A DNA stretch of 15,921 nt from UBA6136 sp964344495. Lineage in GTDB: Bacteria; Pseudomonadota; Gammaproteobacteria; Methylococcales; Methylococcaceae. How positions within the stretch are numbered: position 1 is the stretch's first letter; the number at the start of each line of letters is the position of its first letter. Position numbers and translations under genes: made by a program. Location of the stretch: the NCBI GenBank assembly GCA_964344495.1, contig CAYFNI010000052.1, positions 1 to 15,921 on the forward strand, given 5' to 3'. The notes under the pieces were generated by a model, which searched no databases, was not told where the DNA came from, and saw only the letters and a list, made by a program, of their open reading frames with translations. Positions 1 to 7,002 of this stretch are shown piece by piece.

Positions 1-104
1 GTCCAGACCCGCGACTGAACGCTGATGGCGCCGGCCAGCGCCAGCAGGAAAGCAGTGGGGAGGGGCCGGCCGGGCGCCATCAGCGTTCAGTCGCGGGTCT
101 GGAC
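1..104. repeat. Perfect 30-bp inverted repeat at window edge (arms 1-30 and 75-104)
   Basis: Bases 1-30 are the exact reverse complement of 75-104, and pairing continues to about 36/68 with one bulged base. The right arm contains the last codons and stop of gshB, so bases 1-18 read on the plus strand as the same V-Q-T-R-D-stop. An arm that copies coding sequence without a mismatch at the very end of the window is more typical of an assembly or chimeric-read foldback than of a terminator, and there is no T-run. Between the arms, the minus strand has an ATG at 80 followed by a hydrophobic stretch (reading about P-T-A-F-L-L-A-L-A-G). This could be the true start of a downstream gene such as tonB, which follows gshB in pseudomonads, but it is too short to call. 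Confidence 0.85.
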
Positions 105-1043
105 AGTGGCTTCGATGTGATCCATCAGGCGTGCACTGATGTTGAGTCCGAATTGCCGGTCCAGTTCCTGCACGCAGGTGGGGCTGGTGACGTTGATCTC
201 GGTAAGGTACGCGCCGTTCACATCCAGTCCCACGAAGGCCAGGCCGCGCCGTTGCAGTTCCGGGCCAACCTGGCTGGCGAGCCAGCGGTCGCGGTCGGTC
301 AGCGGCCGACCTTCGGCACGACCGCCGGCGGCCAGATTACCGCGGCTTTCGCCCTCGGCCGGGATGCGAGCCAAGGCATAGGGCACCACCTCACCGTTGA
401 CGACCAGGATTCGTTTGTCGCCTTCGACAATCTCGGGCAGATAGCGCTGCGCCATGACAAACCGGCGATTATGCTGGGTCATCGTTTCCAGAATCACGCT
501 CAGATTGGGATCCTGTCGGGCAACCCGGAAAATGGAGGCACCACCCATGCCGTCGAGGGGCTTGAGCACGATTTCGCCCTGCTCGTGGAGGAAATCCCTC
601 AGCCGGGCGGACTCCCGGGCCACCAGGGTCGGCGCGCAGCACTGGGGGAACCAGGCCGTGAACAGCTTTTCGTTGGCGTCGCGCAGCGAACGGGGCTTGT
701 TGACGACCCGCAGGCCATGGCTCTCGGCGCATTCGAGCAGGTAGGTGGCGTAGATGTATTCCTGGTCGAAGGGCGGGTCCTTGCGCATCAGGACGACATC
801 CAGTGCATCCAGCGGCTGGTCCAGTTCACCGTCGAACTGGAACCAGTTTCGCTCATCGCGCTGCACCTGAAGTCGACGCATGCGGGCATGGGTGCGGCCG
901 TCGCGCAGGTAGAGGTCGTTGAGCTCCATGTAGTACAGCTGGTAGCCCCGGGCCTGTGCTTCCAGCAGCATGGCGAAGCTGGTGTCCTTGTGGATTTTGA
1001 TCTGGGTGATGGGGTCCATCACGATCCCGAGTTTGAGGCTCAT
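87..1043 (-). CDS. gshB: Glutathione synthetase (ATP-grasp)
   Basis: Cytosolic enzyme that ligates gamma-glutamylcysteine and glycine with ATP, the second step of glutathione synthesis. The protein has 318 residues, against about 316 in E. coli. It starts with the typical LKLGIVMDPI segment. It contains NKPRSLRDANEKL near 115-127, the ATP-grasp loop KPLDGMGGASIFR at 161-173, and the C-terminal ligand-binding segment EINVTSPTC. The ATG at 1043 is the natural start because the conserved N-terminus begins there. The gene is divergent from rpmB, with 106 bp between the start codons. gshA is not in the window. The last codons are part of the edge inverted repeat, so the 3' flank should not be trusted. 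The family assignment is secure. Confidence 0.96.
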   Translation of the reverse strand: MSLKLGIVMDPITQIKIHKDTSFAMLLEAQARGYQLYYMELNDLYLRDGRTHARMRRLQVQRDERNWFQFDGELDQPLDALDVVLMRKDPPFDQEYIYATYLLECAESHGLRVVNKPRSLRDANEKLFTAWFPQCCAPTLVARESARLRDFLHEQGEIVLKPLDGMGGASIFRVARQDPNLSVILETMTQHNRRFVMAQRYLPEIVEGDKRILVVNGEVVPYALARIPAEGESRGNLAAGGRAEGRPLTDRDRWLASQVGPELQRRGLAFVGLDVNGAYLTEINVTSPTCVQELDRQFGLNISARLMDHIEATVQTRD

Positions 1044-1077
1044 GCGCGTTCGATTGTCATCAAGAAAGGGAATAGGC

Positions 1078-1107
1078 TTGACTTGGGTCGGTCTGTTGGC
1101 TTATAAA
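1078..1107 (+). promoter_or_regulatory. Sigma70-type promoter of rpmB-rpmG
   Basis: TTGACT at 1078-1083 and TATAAA at 1102-1107 are separated by 18 bp, each matching the consensus at five of six positions. Transcription would begin near 1115, leaving a leader of about 35 nt before the rpmB ATG. This is the best promoter match I found in the window and fits a highly expressed ribosomal protein operon. Confidence 0.75.
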
Positions 1108-1149
1108 ATCCGGCTTTTCCGTATCCAGCCAGGCGAACCGAGGTTCAAC

Positions 1150-1386
1150 ATGTCCAGAATATGCCAAGTGACGGGCAAGGGCCGTATTGTAGGCCATAAC
1201 GTCTCCCACGCTAACAACAAGACCAAGCGCGTGTTCAACCCGAATCTGCATGAGCACCGGTTCTGGGTCGAGAGCGAGAATCGTTGGGTGCGCCTGCGCG
1301 TATCCAATCAGGGGCTGCGCACCATCGACAAGCGCGGCATTGATGCCGTTCTGGCCGATATCCGCAAGCGCGGCGAAAAAGTCTAA
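1150..1386 (+). CDS. rpmB: 50S ribosomal protein L28
   Basis: Large-subunit ribosomal protein of 78 residues, the usual bacterial length. It begins MSRICQVTGKG and continues with the typical HANNKTKR, FNPNLHEHRFWVE and VSNQGLRTIDKRGID segments. The ATG at 1150 has GAGG at 1140-1143, six bases upstream. An in-frame open reading frame extends further 5', but that part lies across the promoter and has no family similarity. Fourteen bases separate its stop from the rpmG start, so the two are cotranscribed as in E. coli. Only one cysteine is present, so this is the form without a zinc-binding cysteine set. Confidence 0.98.
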   Translation: MSRICQVTGKGRIVGHNVSHANNKTKRVFNPNLHEHRFWVESENRWVRLRVSNQGLRTIDKRGIDAVLADIRKRGEKV

Positions 1387-1400
1387 GTCAGGAGCAGCTC

Positions 1401-1556
1401 ATGCGCGACAAGATCAAATTGGTATCCAGCGCCGGCACCGGCCATTTCTATACCACGACCAAAAACAAGAAAAACATGCCGGAAAAAATGGAGATCAAGA
1501 AGTTTGATCCCGTTGTCCGCCAGCATGTGATCTACAAGGAAGGCAAGATCAAGTAA
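1401..1556 (+). CDS. rpmG: 50S ribosomal protein L33
   Basis: Large-subunit ribosomal protein of 51 residues beginning MRDKIKLVSSAGTGHFYTTT and containing KKNMPEKMEIKKFDPVVRQHV, which is diagnostic of L33. AGGAG at 1390-1394 sits six bases before the ATG. The protein has no cysteine at all, so it is the zinc-independent (C-minus) type. It forms an operon with rpmB. The hairpin at 1600-1658 begins about 45 bases after the stop and may end or attenuate this transcript. Confidence 0.97.
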   Translation: MRDKIKLVSSAGTGHFYTTTKNKKNMPEKMEIKKFDPVVRQHVIYKEGKIK

Positions 1557-1574
1557 TTTCGTCGGCTCGCAGGT

Positions 1575-1802
1575 GTGAAAACGGCGGGCACGGCGTTGAA
1601 CGCAGAAAGCCCCAAGCGTCTGGCCGGACTGGCCAGAAAAGCTTGGGGCTTTCTGCGTCTGGTCTCTGGTGACGACGCCTATGAGCGCTATCTGGCACAT
1701 TGGCACCACCATCATCGGGACGAGGGCGCGCCGATGGATCGGGCCGCCTTTCACACCGATGAACTCCGGCGACGCTGGAGTGGCATCAAGCGCTGTTGCT
1801 GA
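1575..1802 (+). CDS. YbdD/YjiX (DUF466) family small protein
   Basis: A 75-residue protein with the family features: an aromatic helix AWGFLRLVSGDDAYERYLAH at about 23-42, a His-rich segment, APMDRAAFHTDELRRRW, and a C-terminal Arg-Cys-Cys. In enterobacteria such proteins are encoded next to the CstA/BtsT peptide and pyruvate transporters. No such transporter is visible here; the neighbours are rpmG and msbA. The start is uncertain. The GTG at 1575 gives 75 residues and the in-frame TTG at 1596 gives 68, and neither has a good Shine-Dalgarno sequence. The conserved Trp codon at 1644 must be inside the gene, so the start lies upstream of or within the long inverted repeat at 1600-1658. The family call is fairly firm. 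The molecular role is unknown. Confidence 0.8.
   Translation: MKTAGTALNAESPKRLAGLARKAWGFLRLVSGDDAYERYLAHWHHHHRDEGAPMDRAAFHTDELRRRWSGIKRCC
1600..1658 (+). repeat. Nested inverted repeat (18-bp outer and 7-bp inner stems) within the YbdD-like gene
   Basis: Bases 1600-1617 are perfectly complementary to 1641-1658. Inside them, 1619-1625 (TCTGGCC) pairs with 1631-1637 around a 5-base loop. The core AAGCCCC/GGGGCTT resembles a rho-independent terminator stem, but the downstream side has only TTTCTGCG rather than a real T-run. The structure lies just after rpmG and inside the 5' coding part of the YbdD-like gene, with the right arm encoding the conserved A-W-G-F-L-R. It could be the rpmBG 3' end, an attenuator controlling read-through to the YbdD-like gene and msbA, or an mRNA-stabilising hairpin. 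Confidence 0.85.
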
Positions 1803-1849
1803 ATCCTCCTGCGCCATCGCTCCTCCGGCTGACTGCTAACCCCCACCCC

Positions 1850-3616
1850 ATGACTTCGGCCCCCTCGCCCTCATACGACAGTCTGACCATCTACCGTCGC
1901 CTGCTCCACTACGGCTTGCCCTATTGGCGGCCCTTTTTGCTCTCGGTGCTGTCGATGGTGGTCTATGCATCGCTGGGGCCGGCTTTTGCCAAGCTCATCC
2001 AGCCCCTGATCGACGGCAGTTTCGTCAATGACGACCCCTCGGCGCTGCGGATGGCGCCGTTCGTGCTGATCGGACTGTCGATCTTGCGCGGCCTGGCCGG
2101 GTTCGGCAGCGATTACTACTCCGGCTGGGTGAGCCGGCGGGTAATCACCGATCTCCGGCGCGACATGTTCGACCAGTTTCTCAATCTGCCCTGTGCCGAG
2201 TATGACCGAGCCTCGTCGGGCCAGCTGATGTCGAAGCTGCTTTTCAACACTGAGCAGGTCGCAGAGTGTCTGACCAGTGGCTTGACCGGCCTTTTCAAGG
2301 ATGGACTGACCATCATCGGCCTGATCTCCCTGATGGTGTACGAAAACCTCCAGTTGTCGCTGGTCCTGCTGGTGGTGGGGCCGTTGCTGGGGGTCAGCAT
2401 TTCCCGGGTCAGCAAGCGTTTTCGCAAGATCAGTCGGCGTATTCAGGAGTCGATGGGGCACGTTGGCCATGTGGCCCAGGAGGCCATCGATGCCCAGCGG
2501 ATCGTCAAGGTCTTCAATGGCAAGGCCTATGAATCCGCCAAGTTCGATCAGGAAAACGAGCTCAATTTCCGCCGCTTCATGAAGCGGATTGCCACCGAAG
2601 CCGTGAGTGGCTCCATCGTCCAGCTGATCTACATCTGCGGTTTTGCTGCCGTGTTGTATGTGGTTTCGATGGATTCGGTCCGCAGCACCATTACCACCGG
2701 CAGCCTGATTTCATTCATTGCCGCAATGTCGATGATGCTGAGTCCCATCAAGCGCGTGACCAACCTCGCCAACGTGCTGCAACGCGGCATTGCCGCCGGC
2801 GGCAGCATCTTCGAGTTGCTGGATATGGCCAGTGAGGACGATAGCGGTACTTTGGCGTTGCCGCGCGTCGAGGGCAAGGTCGAGTATCTTGATGTCCGGC
2901 TTGCCTACCACGCGGACGGCGAGCGGGTTCTCAACGGCGTCAGTCTGAGCGTCTTGCCGGGGCAGACGATTGCGCTGGTGGGCCATTCCGGGAGCGGGAA
3001 GACCTCCCTGATCCGCTTGCTGCCGCGGCTTTATGAGCCGACGGCCGGCGAAATCCGGATTGATGGCCGCAACATCCGCGCGTTCACGCTGGACAGCCTG
3101 CGTCATCAGATCGCCTATGTGGGACAGGAAGTCACCCTGTTCAATGACACGATCGCCAACAACATCGCCTATGGCCGGCGTGATACCGCGACGACGGAAG
3201 AAATCCGTCAGGCGGCGGTTGCGGCCCATGCTCTCGGCTTTATCGAGAGTCTGCCGCAAGGTTTCGATACCCTGGTTGGCGAGCAGGGCGTTCTCCTGTC
3301 TGGTGGCCAGCGCCAGCGCATCGCCATCGCCCGGGCCCTGCTCAAGGATGCCCCGATCCTGATTCTCGACGAGGCTACCTCGGCGCTGGATGCCGAGTCG
3401 GAACGGCATGTTCAGGCGGCGCTGGAGACCCTGATGCAAAACCGAACCACGCTCGTCATCGCCCATCGCCTGTCCACCATCCAGAATGCCGATCAGATCT
3501 ACGTCATGCGGGATGGGCGCATCATCGAGCAGGGAACACATGCGTCCTTGCTGAATACGCCCAGCCATTACGCCGAACTTTACCGCTTGCAATTCGGACA
3601 TTCGCAGCCGGCGTAA
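1850..3616 (+). CDS. msbA: Lipid A export ATP-binding/permease protein MsbA
   Basis: Inner-membrane ABC half-transporter that flips lipid A-core from the cytoplasmic to the periplasmic leaflet. From the ATG at 1850 it has 588 residues, close to 582 in E. coli. The membrane domain covers roughly residues 20-320. The nucleotide-binding domain has Walker A GHSGSGKT at 378-385, the signature LSGGQ at 483-487, Walker B ILILDE at 503-508 and the H-loop His 539. A Q-loop segment reads AYVGQEVTLFNDTI. An upstream TTG at 1796 would add 18 residues and overlap the YbdD-like gene. I prefer the ATG because similarity starts just after it, although no clear Shine-Dalgarno sequence precedes it. lpxK, its usual partner, is not downstream. 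A generic lipid or peptide exporter is a less likely alternative. Confidence 0.93.
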   Translation: MTSAPSPSYDSLTIYRRLLHYGLPYWRPFLLSVLSMVVYASLGPAFAKLIQPLIDGSFVNDDPSALRMAPFVLIGLSILRGLAGFGSDYYSGWVSRRVITDLRRDMFDQFLNLPCAEYDRASSGQLMSKLLFNTEQVAECLTSGLTGLFKDGLTIIGLISLMVYENLQLSLVLLVVGPLLGVSISRVSKRFRKISRRIQESMGHVGHVAQEAIDAQRIVKVFNGKAYESAKFDQENELNFRRFMKRIATEAVSGSIVQLIYICGFAAVLYVVSMDSVRSTITTGSLISFIAAMSMMLSPIKRVTNLANVLQRGIAAGGSIFELLDMASEDDSGTLALPRVEGKVEYLDVRLAYHADGERVLNGVSLSVLPGQTIALVGHSGSGKTSLIRLLPRLYEPTAGEIRIDGRNIRAFTLDSLRHQIAYVGQEVTLFNDTIANNIAYGRRDTATTEEIRQAAVAAHALGFIESLPQGFDTLVGEQGVLLSGGQRQRIAIARALLKDAPILILDEATSALDAESERHVQAALETLMQNRTTLVIAHRLSTIQNADQIYVMRDGRIIEQGTHASLLNTPSHYAELYRLQFGHSQPA

Positions 3617-3783
3617 TGTCCATGTAATCCTGCGGGCCGGGGCGCGTCTGCAAGCCGCCAAGGATTGCGCTTTTTGGATGGAAAGCCTATTTTGTGCGCG
3701 TGTGGGGCTAATCCGGTCAGGATAAGGCCTCGTTAGATGAGAAGACGGCCTGAGCCGCCCCCTTTCCCGTAAGGAGAATCCTG

Positions 3784-4290
3784 ATGTTTGAGTTTCTGTT
3801 TACCGTGACGGCGTTTTACATGGCGTATGTGGCATACGAGGCCTATCAGGCCGTCGGGCGCTCGGAAAAGGGCGAACCGGTTTTCAAGCCGCGCCCCAAG
3901 CCTGCCCCACAACCCGCTGCGGCCAAACCTGCCGCAGTGGCGCCTGCTGCCGTGAAATCGGAGCCCAAGCCGGCGGCGGCTGCCCCGGCACCCGCCAAGC
4001 CAGCCGCTGGCAAAGCCCCGGCGCCGGCCAAGCCGGCTGCAGCGACCAACCAGCGGGCGGCCCCGGCAGAACCTGTCAAGCTGGCTGATACCTTGCGCAA
4101 CCCGGCCACTGGCGAGACGTCACCGGTGCCGGCCAACTACCGATTTGCCAAAAAATGGATCAAGGATGCGCTGGTCAGCGAAAAGCTGCTGGACCGTGTC
4201 TACAAGCCCAACGAGCTCGATGATGCGGCTTCAAAAAAGGTCAAGGATGCCATCGACAAACTGCGGGCCATCCAGAAATACCAGGCCTGA
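3784..4290 (+). CDS. Hypothetical membrane-anchored Pro/Ala/Lys-rich protein
   Basis: I do not recognise a named family. The 168-residue protein has three parts. Residues 1-24 form a hydrophobic, tyrosine-rich segment likely to be a membrane anchor. Residues about 35-95 are a low-complexity linker rich in Pro, Ala and Lys. Residues about 98-168 form a charged, probably helical C-terminal domain containing RNPATGETSPVPANYRFAKKW and ending in KKVKDAIDKLRAIQKY. The ATG at 3784 is preceded by AAGGAGAAT, a strong ribosome binding site. The layout suggests an anchor holding a small domain away from the membrane through an extended linker, similar in architecture but not in sequence to TonB or cell-division proteins. 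The gene stands alone: 167 bp follow msbA and a terminator follows the stop. Confidence 0.85.
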   Translation: MFEFLFTVTAFYMAYVAYEAYQAVGRSEKGEPVFKPRPKPAPQPAAAKPAAVAPAAVKSEPKPAAAAPAPAKPAAGKAPAPAKPAAATNQRAAPAEPVKLADTLRNPATGETSPVPANYRFAKKWIKDALVSEKLLDRVYKPNELDDAASKKVKDAIDKLRAIQKYQA

Positions 4291-4310
4291 TCCCCCCTCC
4301 CGGAAGCCTG

Positions 4311-4345
4311 AATGGCCGGCGCCCGTGAGGGTGACCGGCCATTTT
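4311..4345 (+). terminator. Intrinsic terminator after the Pro/Ala/Lys-rich gene
   Basis: AATGGCCGG at 4311-4319 is perfectly complementary to CCGGCCATT at 4335-4343. An inner CGCCC/GGGTG pairing (with one G-T pair) and a GTGA loop extend the stem, and TTTT runs through the right end. It begins 20 bases after the stop codon and separates this gene from sucC. Confidence 0.8.
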
Positions 4346-4396
4346 CATTATTGCAACCGATCCGATCGCGCCCGCCCCGTCCATCAGGAATCCGTC

Positions 4397-5557
4397 ATGA
4401 ATCTGCACGAATATCAGGCCAAGCAACTGTTCAAGGAATACGGCATCGCCGTTCCGCGGGGCTATCCGGCCACCAGCCCCGCCGGGGCCCTCGACGCCGC
4501 CCGTCAGCTGGGTGGTGAGCGCTGGGTGGTCAAGGCCCAGGTTCACAGTGGTGGCCGCGGCAAGGCCGGCGGTGTGGTGTTGGCCAACAGTCTGGACGAG
4601 GTCGAAGCCAGCGCTGAACGCCTGATCGGCAGTCGGCTGGTCACGCACCAGTCAGGCGGAGCCGGATTGCCGGTACCGATGGTGCTGGTCGAAGAAGTGC
4701 GAGGACTCGCGCGAGAGTTATACCTGAGTGCGCTGGTTGACCGCGGCAGCGCCCGCGTGATCTTCATGGCCTCGGCAGCCGGCGGAATGGATATCGAAGA
4801 GGTGGCGGCCAGCACGCCGGAGAAAATCCTCACCTGTAAGGTGGATCCGGCCGCCGGCCTGCAGCCGTATCAGGTGCGTGAGATGGCTTTTGGCCTCGGG
4901 CTGTCAGGCGAACAGATGGCCGCGCTGCAGGGCATCATGTCAGCGATGGTCCGCCTGCTGCTCGACAAGGACCTGAGCCAGATCGAAATCAATCCGCTGG
5001 TGGTGACCGACGAAGGGCACTTGCAGGCGCTGGATGCCAAGATCAACGTTGATGACAATGCGCTCTATGCCCACGCCGATCTGGTGTCGCTGCGTGATGT
5101 GTCGCAGGAGGATGCGACCGAGACCGCCGCCCGTGCACATGATCTCAGTTACGTGACCCTGGACGGTACCATCGGCTGCATGGTCAACGGTGCCGGACTG
5201 GCCATGGCGACGCTCGACGTGATCAAGCTGTATGGCGGTCAGCCGGCCAATTTCCTCGACGTGGGTGGCGGCACGACCGCGGCCAAGGTGGCCGAGGCCT
5301 TCAAGCTGATCCTCTCCGACCGCAAGGTCAGGGCGGTGCTGGTCAACATCTTCGGCGGCATCGTGCGCTGCAATCTGATTGCCGAAGGCATCATCGCGGC
5401 CGTCCGGGATGTCGGGGTGTCGATACCGGTTGTGGTCCGGCTGGAAGGGACCAATGCCGAGGAGGGACGTCAGTTGCTGGAGGCCTCCGGGCTGGCGCTG
5501 ACGACCGCCACCGATCTGGATGATGCCGCCAAGAAAGCCGTGGAGGCCGCGCAATGA
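4397..5557 (+). CDS. sucC: Succinyl-CoA synthetase (ADP-forming), beta subunit
   Basis: Beta subunit of the cytosolic TCA-cycle enzyme that interconverts succinyl-CoA and succinate with nucleoside triphosphate formation. It has 386 residues, against 388 in E. coli. It starts MNLHEYQAKQLFKEYGI. The nucleotide-binding ATP-grasp domain includes Lys46 and GGRGK at 52-56. EINPLVV and DAKINVDDNALY follow, then the C-terminal ligase domain with NFLDVGGGTTAAKVAEAFKLIL and VNIFGGIVRCNLIAEGI. The ATG at 4397 follows AGGA at a spacing of seven bases. A longer open frame starting further 5' has no support. The stop overlaps the sucD start. sucAB and lpd, which often accompany sucCD, are not in the window. 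Confidence 0.97.
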   Translation: MNLHEYQAKQLFKEYGIAVPRGYPATSPAGALDAARQLGGERWVVKAQVHSGGRGKAGGVVLANSLDEVEASAERLIGSRLVTHQSGGAGLPVPMVLVEEVRGLARELYLSALVDRGSARVIFMASAAGGMDIEEVAASTPEKILTCKVDPAAGLQPYQVREMAFGLGLSGEQMAALQGIMSAMVRLLLDKDLSQIEINPLVVTDEGHLQALDAKINVDDNALYAHADLVSLRDVSQEDATETAARAHDLSYVTLDGTIGCMVNGAGLAMATLDVIKLYGGQPANFLDVGGGTTAAKVAEAFKLILSDRKVRAVLVNIFGGIVRCNLIAEGIIAAVRDVGVSIPVVVRLEGTNAEEGRQLLEASGLALTTATDLDDAAKKAVEAAQ

Positions 5558-6426
5558 GCATACTCGTCGATCAACACACCCGCGTCCTGTGTCAGGGCTT
5601 TACCGGCAAACAGGCCACTTTCCACTCGCAGCAGTGTCTCGAGTACGGCACCCAGCTGGTTGGGGGCGTCACGCCCGGCCGCGGTGGCCAGACACATTTG
5701 AATTTGCCCGTTTTCAACACAGTCCGTGAGGCCGTGCGCGAAACCGGCGCCACCGCCAGCATGATCTATGTGCCGCCGCCTTTTGCCGCCGATGCCATTC
5801 TGGAGGCTGCTGCGGCCGGCATTCAGGTCATCGTCTGTATCACCGAGGGCATTCCGGTGCTGCACATGCTGCGGGTCAAGGCGGCACTGGCATCGCAGGA
5901 GGCCATCCTGATCGGTCCCAATTGCCCCGGCATCATCACCCCGGGCGAATGCAAGATCGGCATCATGCCGGGGTTCATTCACCAGCCCGGCAGTATCGGC
6001 ATCGTTTCCCGCTCCGGCACCCTGACCTATGAGGCGGTGTATCAGACGACCCGGGCAGGGCTCGGGCAGACGACCTGTGTCGGCATCGGCGGCGATCCGA
6101 TCAAGGGGCTTGATTTCATCGACGTGCTGGCGCGGTTCGAGGCCGATCCGGCCACGCGCGGCATCATCATGGTGGGAGAAATCGGCGGCAGCGCCGAGGA
6201 AGAAGCGGCCGACTACATCAAGGCGCATGTCAGCAAGCCGGTGGTCGGCTACATTGCGGGCCTGACCGCACCACCCGGCAAGCGTATGGGCCATGCCGGC
6301 GCCATTGTCACCGGCGGCAAGGGAACCGGTGCCGGCAAGGTGGCGGCGCTCAAGGCGGCCGGTGTCGAAGTGGTGGCTACGCCGTCTGAAATGGGGCAGC
6401 GCATGAGCGAACTGCTGGGCGGTTAA
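5554..6426 (+). CDS. sucD: Succinyl-CoA synthetase, alpha subunit
   Basis: CoA-binding and phosphohistidine-carrying subunit that pairs with SucC. It has 290 residues, against 289 in E. coli. The CoA-binding domain begins MSILVDQHTRVLCQGFTGKQ. NCPGIITPGECKIGIMPG and GIVSRSGTLTYE follow. The active-site histidine is His247, in the GHAGAIVTGGKGTG loop, and matches E. coli His246 when the initiator Met is not counted. The start codon overlaps the sucC stop in ATGA, and GGAGG at 5542-5546 inside sucC serves as the ribosome binding site, so translation is probably coupled. Its TAA stop overlaps the stop of the convergent NUDIX gene. Confidence 0.97.
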   Translation: MSILVDQHTRVLCQGFTGKQATFHSQQCLEYGTQLVGGVTPGRGGQTHLNLPVFNTVREAVRETGATASMIYVPPPFAADAILEAAAAGIQVIVCITEGIPVLHMLRVKAALASQEAILIGPNCPGIITPGECKIGIMPGFIHQPGSIGIVSRSGTLTYEAVYQTTRAGLGQTTCVGIGGDPIKGLDFIDVLARFEADPATRGIIMVGEIGGSAEEEAADYIKAHVSKPVVGYIAGLTAPPGKRMGHAGAIVTGGKGTGAGKVAALKAAGVEVVATPSEMGQRMSELLGG

Positions 6427-6983
6427 GGCCGCCGCTCGGGGTGAGGCTGAATATCTTCCATCCGGAAGACGAAGGTACCCGCGCCCCGGTCGGCAAAAAA
6501 CAGCCGCAGTGAGCGGCGAACTGTCTCGAAAGCCAGTTCATCCCAGGGGATTTCGTGTTCGTGGAACAACCGGACCTCCAGGCTTTCTTCGCCGGGTGCG
6601 TAGCGTGGTTCCGGCATGTGCGCCCTGAAAAAAGCATACACCTGCGAGATATGCGGCAGGCTGAAGAGCGTGAACAGCGGCTCCAGTTCTACCTCGACCG
6701 AAGCTTCTTCCCAGGCTTCCCGGCGGGCGGCCTCGGCCAGGGTTTCCCCCAGCTCCATGAAGCCGGCCGGCAGGGTCCAGAGACCGCGGCGCGGTTCGAT
6801 GGCGCGCTTGCAGAGCAGGACCTGATCGCCAAACACCGGGATACACCCGGCAATGACCTTGGGATTCTGATAATGGACGGTGCCGCAGGCATCGCAAATA
6901 TGCCGCAGCCGATCGTCACCTGCCGGTATGCCCTGACGAACCGGCTCACTGCAGTGCGAGCAATAGTTGATGGGTGGGAACAT
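6423..6983 (-). CDS. NUDIX hydrolase with N-terminal zinc ribbon
   Basis: Predicted Mg-dependent pyrophosphohydrolase acting on nucleoside-diphosphate compounds; the substrate cannot be told from the sequence. It has 186 residues. A zinc ribbon uses Cys8, Cys11, Cys30 and Cys33, matching the short ribbon found before the NUDIX domain in this subfamily. The Nudix box runs from Gly74 to Val96 with Glu80, Arg88-Glu89 and Glu92-Glu93 conserved. Ala90 and Ser95 replace the usual aliphatic residue and Gly, a variation I recall as tolerated in this group. The gene lies 19 bases after rsd on the same strand and may be cotranscribed with it. Its 3' end overlaps sucD by 4 bp. Confidence 0.9.
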   Translation of the reverse strand: MFPPINYCSHCSEPVRQGIPAGDDRLRHICDACGTVHYQNPKVIAGCIPVFGDQVLLCKRAIEPRRGLWTLPAGFMELGETLAEAARREAWEEASVEVELEPLFTLFSLPHISQVYAFFRAHMPEPRYAPGEESLEVRLFHEHEIPWDELAFETVRRSLRLFFADRGAGTFVFRMEDIQPHPERRP

Positions 6984-7002
6984 GTCGGTGCAATCGGAAT
7001 GT

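Noticed and set aside
1..80. Possible 5' end of a tonB-like gene on the minus strand
   Set aside because: Only about 17 trustworthy codons exist before the suspected foldback and no Shine-Dalgarno sequence is seen. It is kept as a remark with the edge repeat.
117..1106. A 329-codon open frame on the plus strand opposite gshB
   Set aside because: It mirrors the codon bias of gshB on the other strand, has no recognisable domain, and gshB is unmistakable.
1796..1849. TTG start for MsbA that adds 18 residues
   Set aside because: It would overlap the upstream gene and adds a non-conserved stretch. The ATG at 1850 fits the family length better.
2711..3661. A 316-codon open frame on the minus strand opposite msbA
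   Set aside because: It lies antisense to the conserved ATPase domain of MsbA and shows no family features. GC-rich sequence commonly leaves such open frames.
3617..3783. Terminator or promoter between msbA and the Pro/Ala/Lys-rich gene
   Set aside because: The only hairpin is GCAA/TTGC with an 11-base loop before GCTTTTT, and no -35/-10 pair has acceptable spacing.
6762..6764. Loss of NUDIX activity because Ala90 and Ser95 differ from the Nudix-box consensus
   Set aside because: The metal-binding glutamates and the Arg-Glu pair are intact, and these two positions vary in the zinc-ribbon NUDIX subfamily as I know it.
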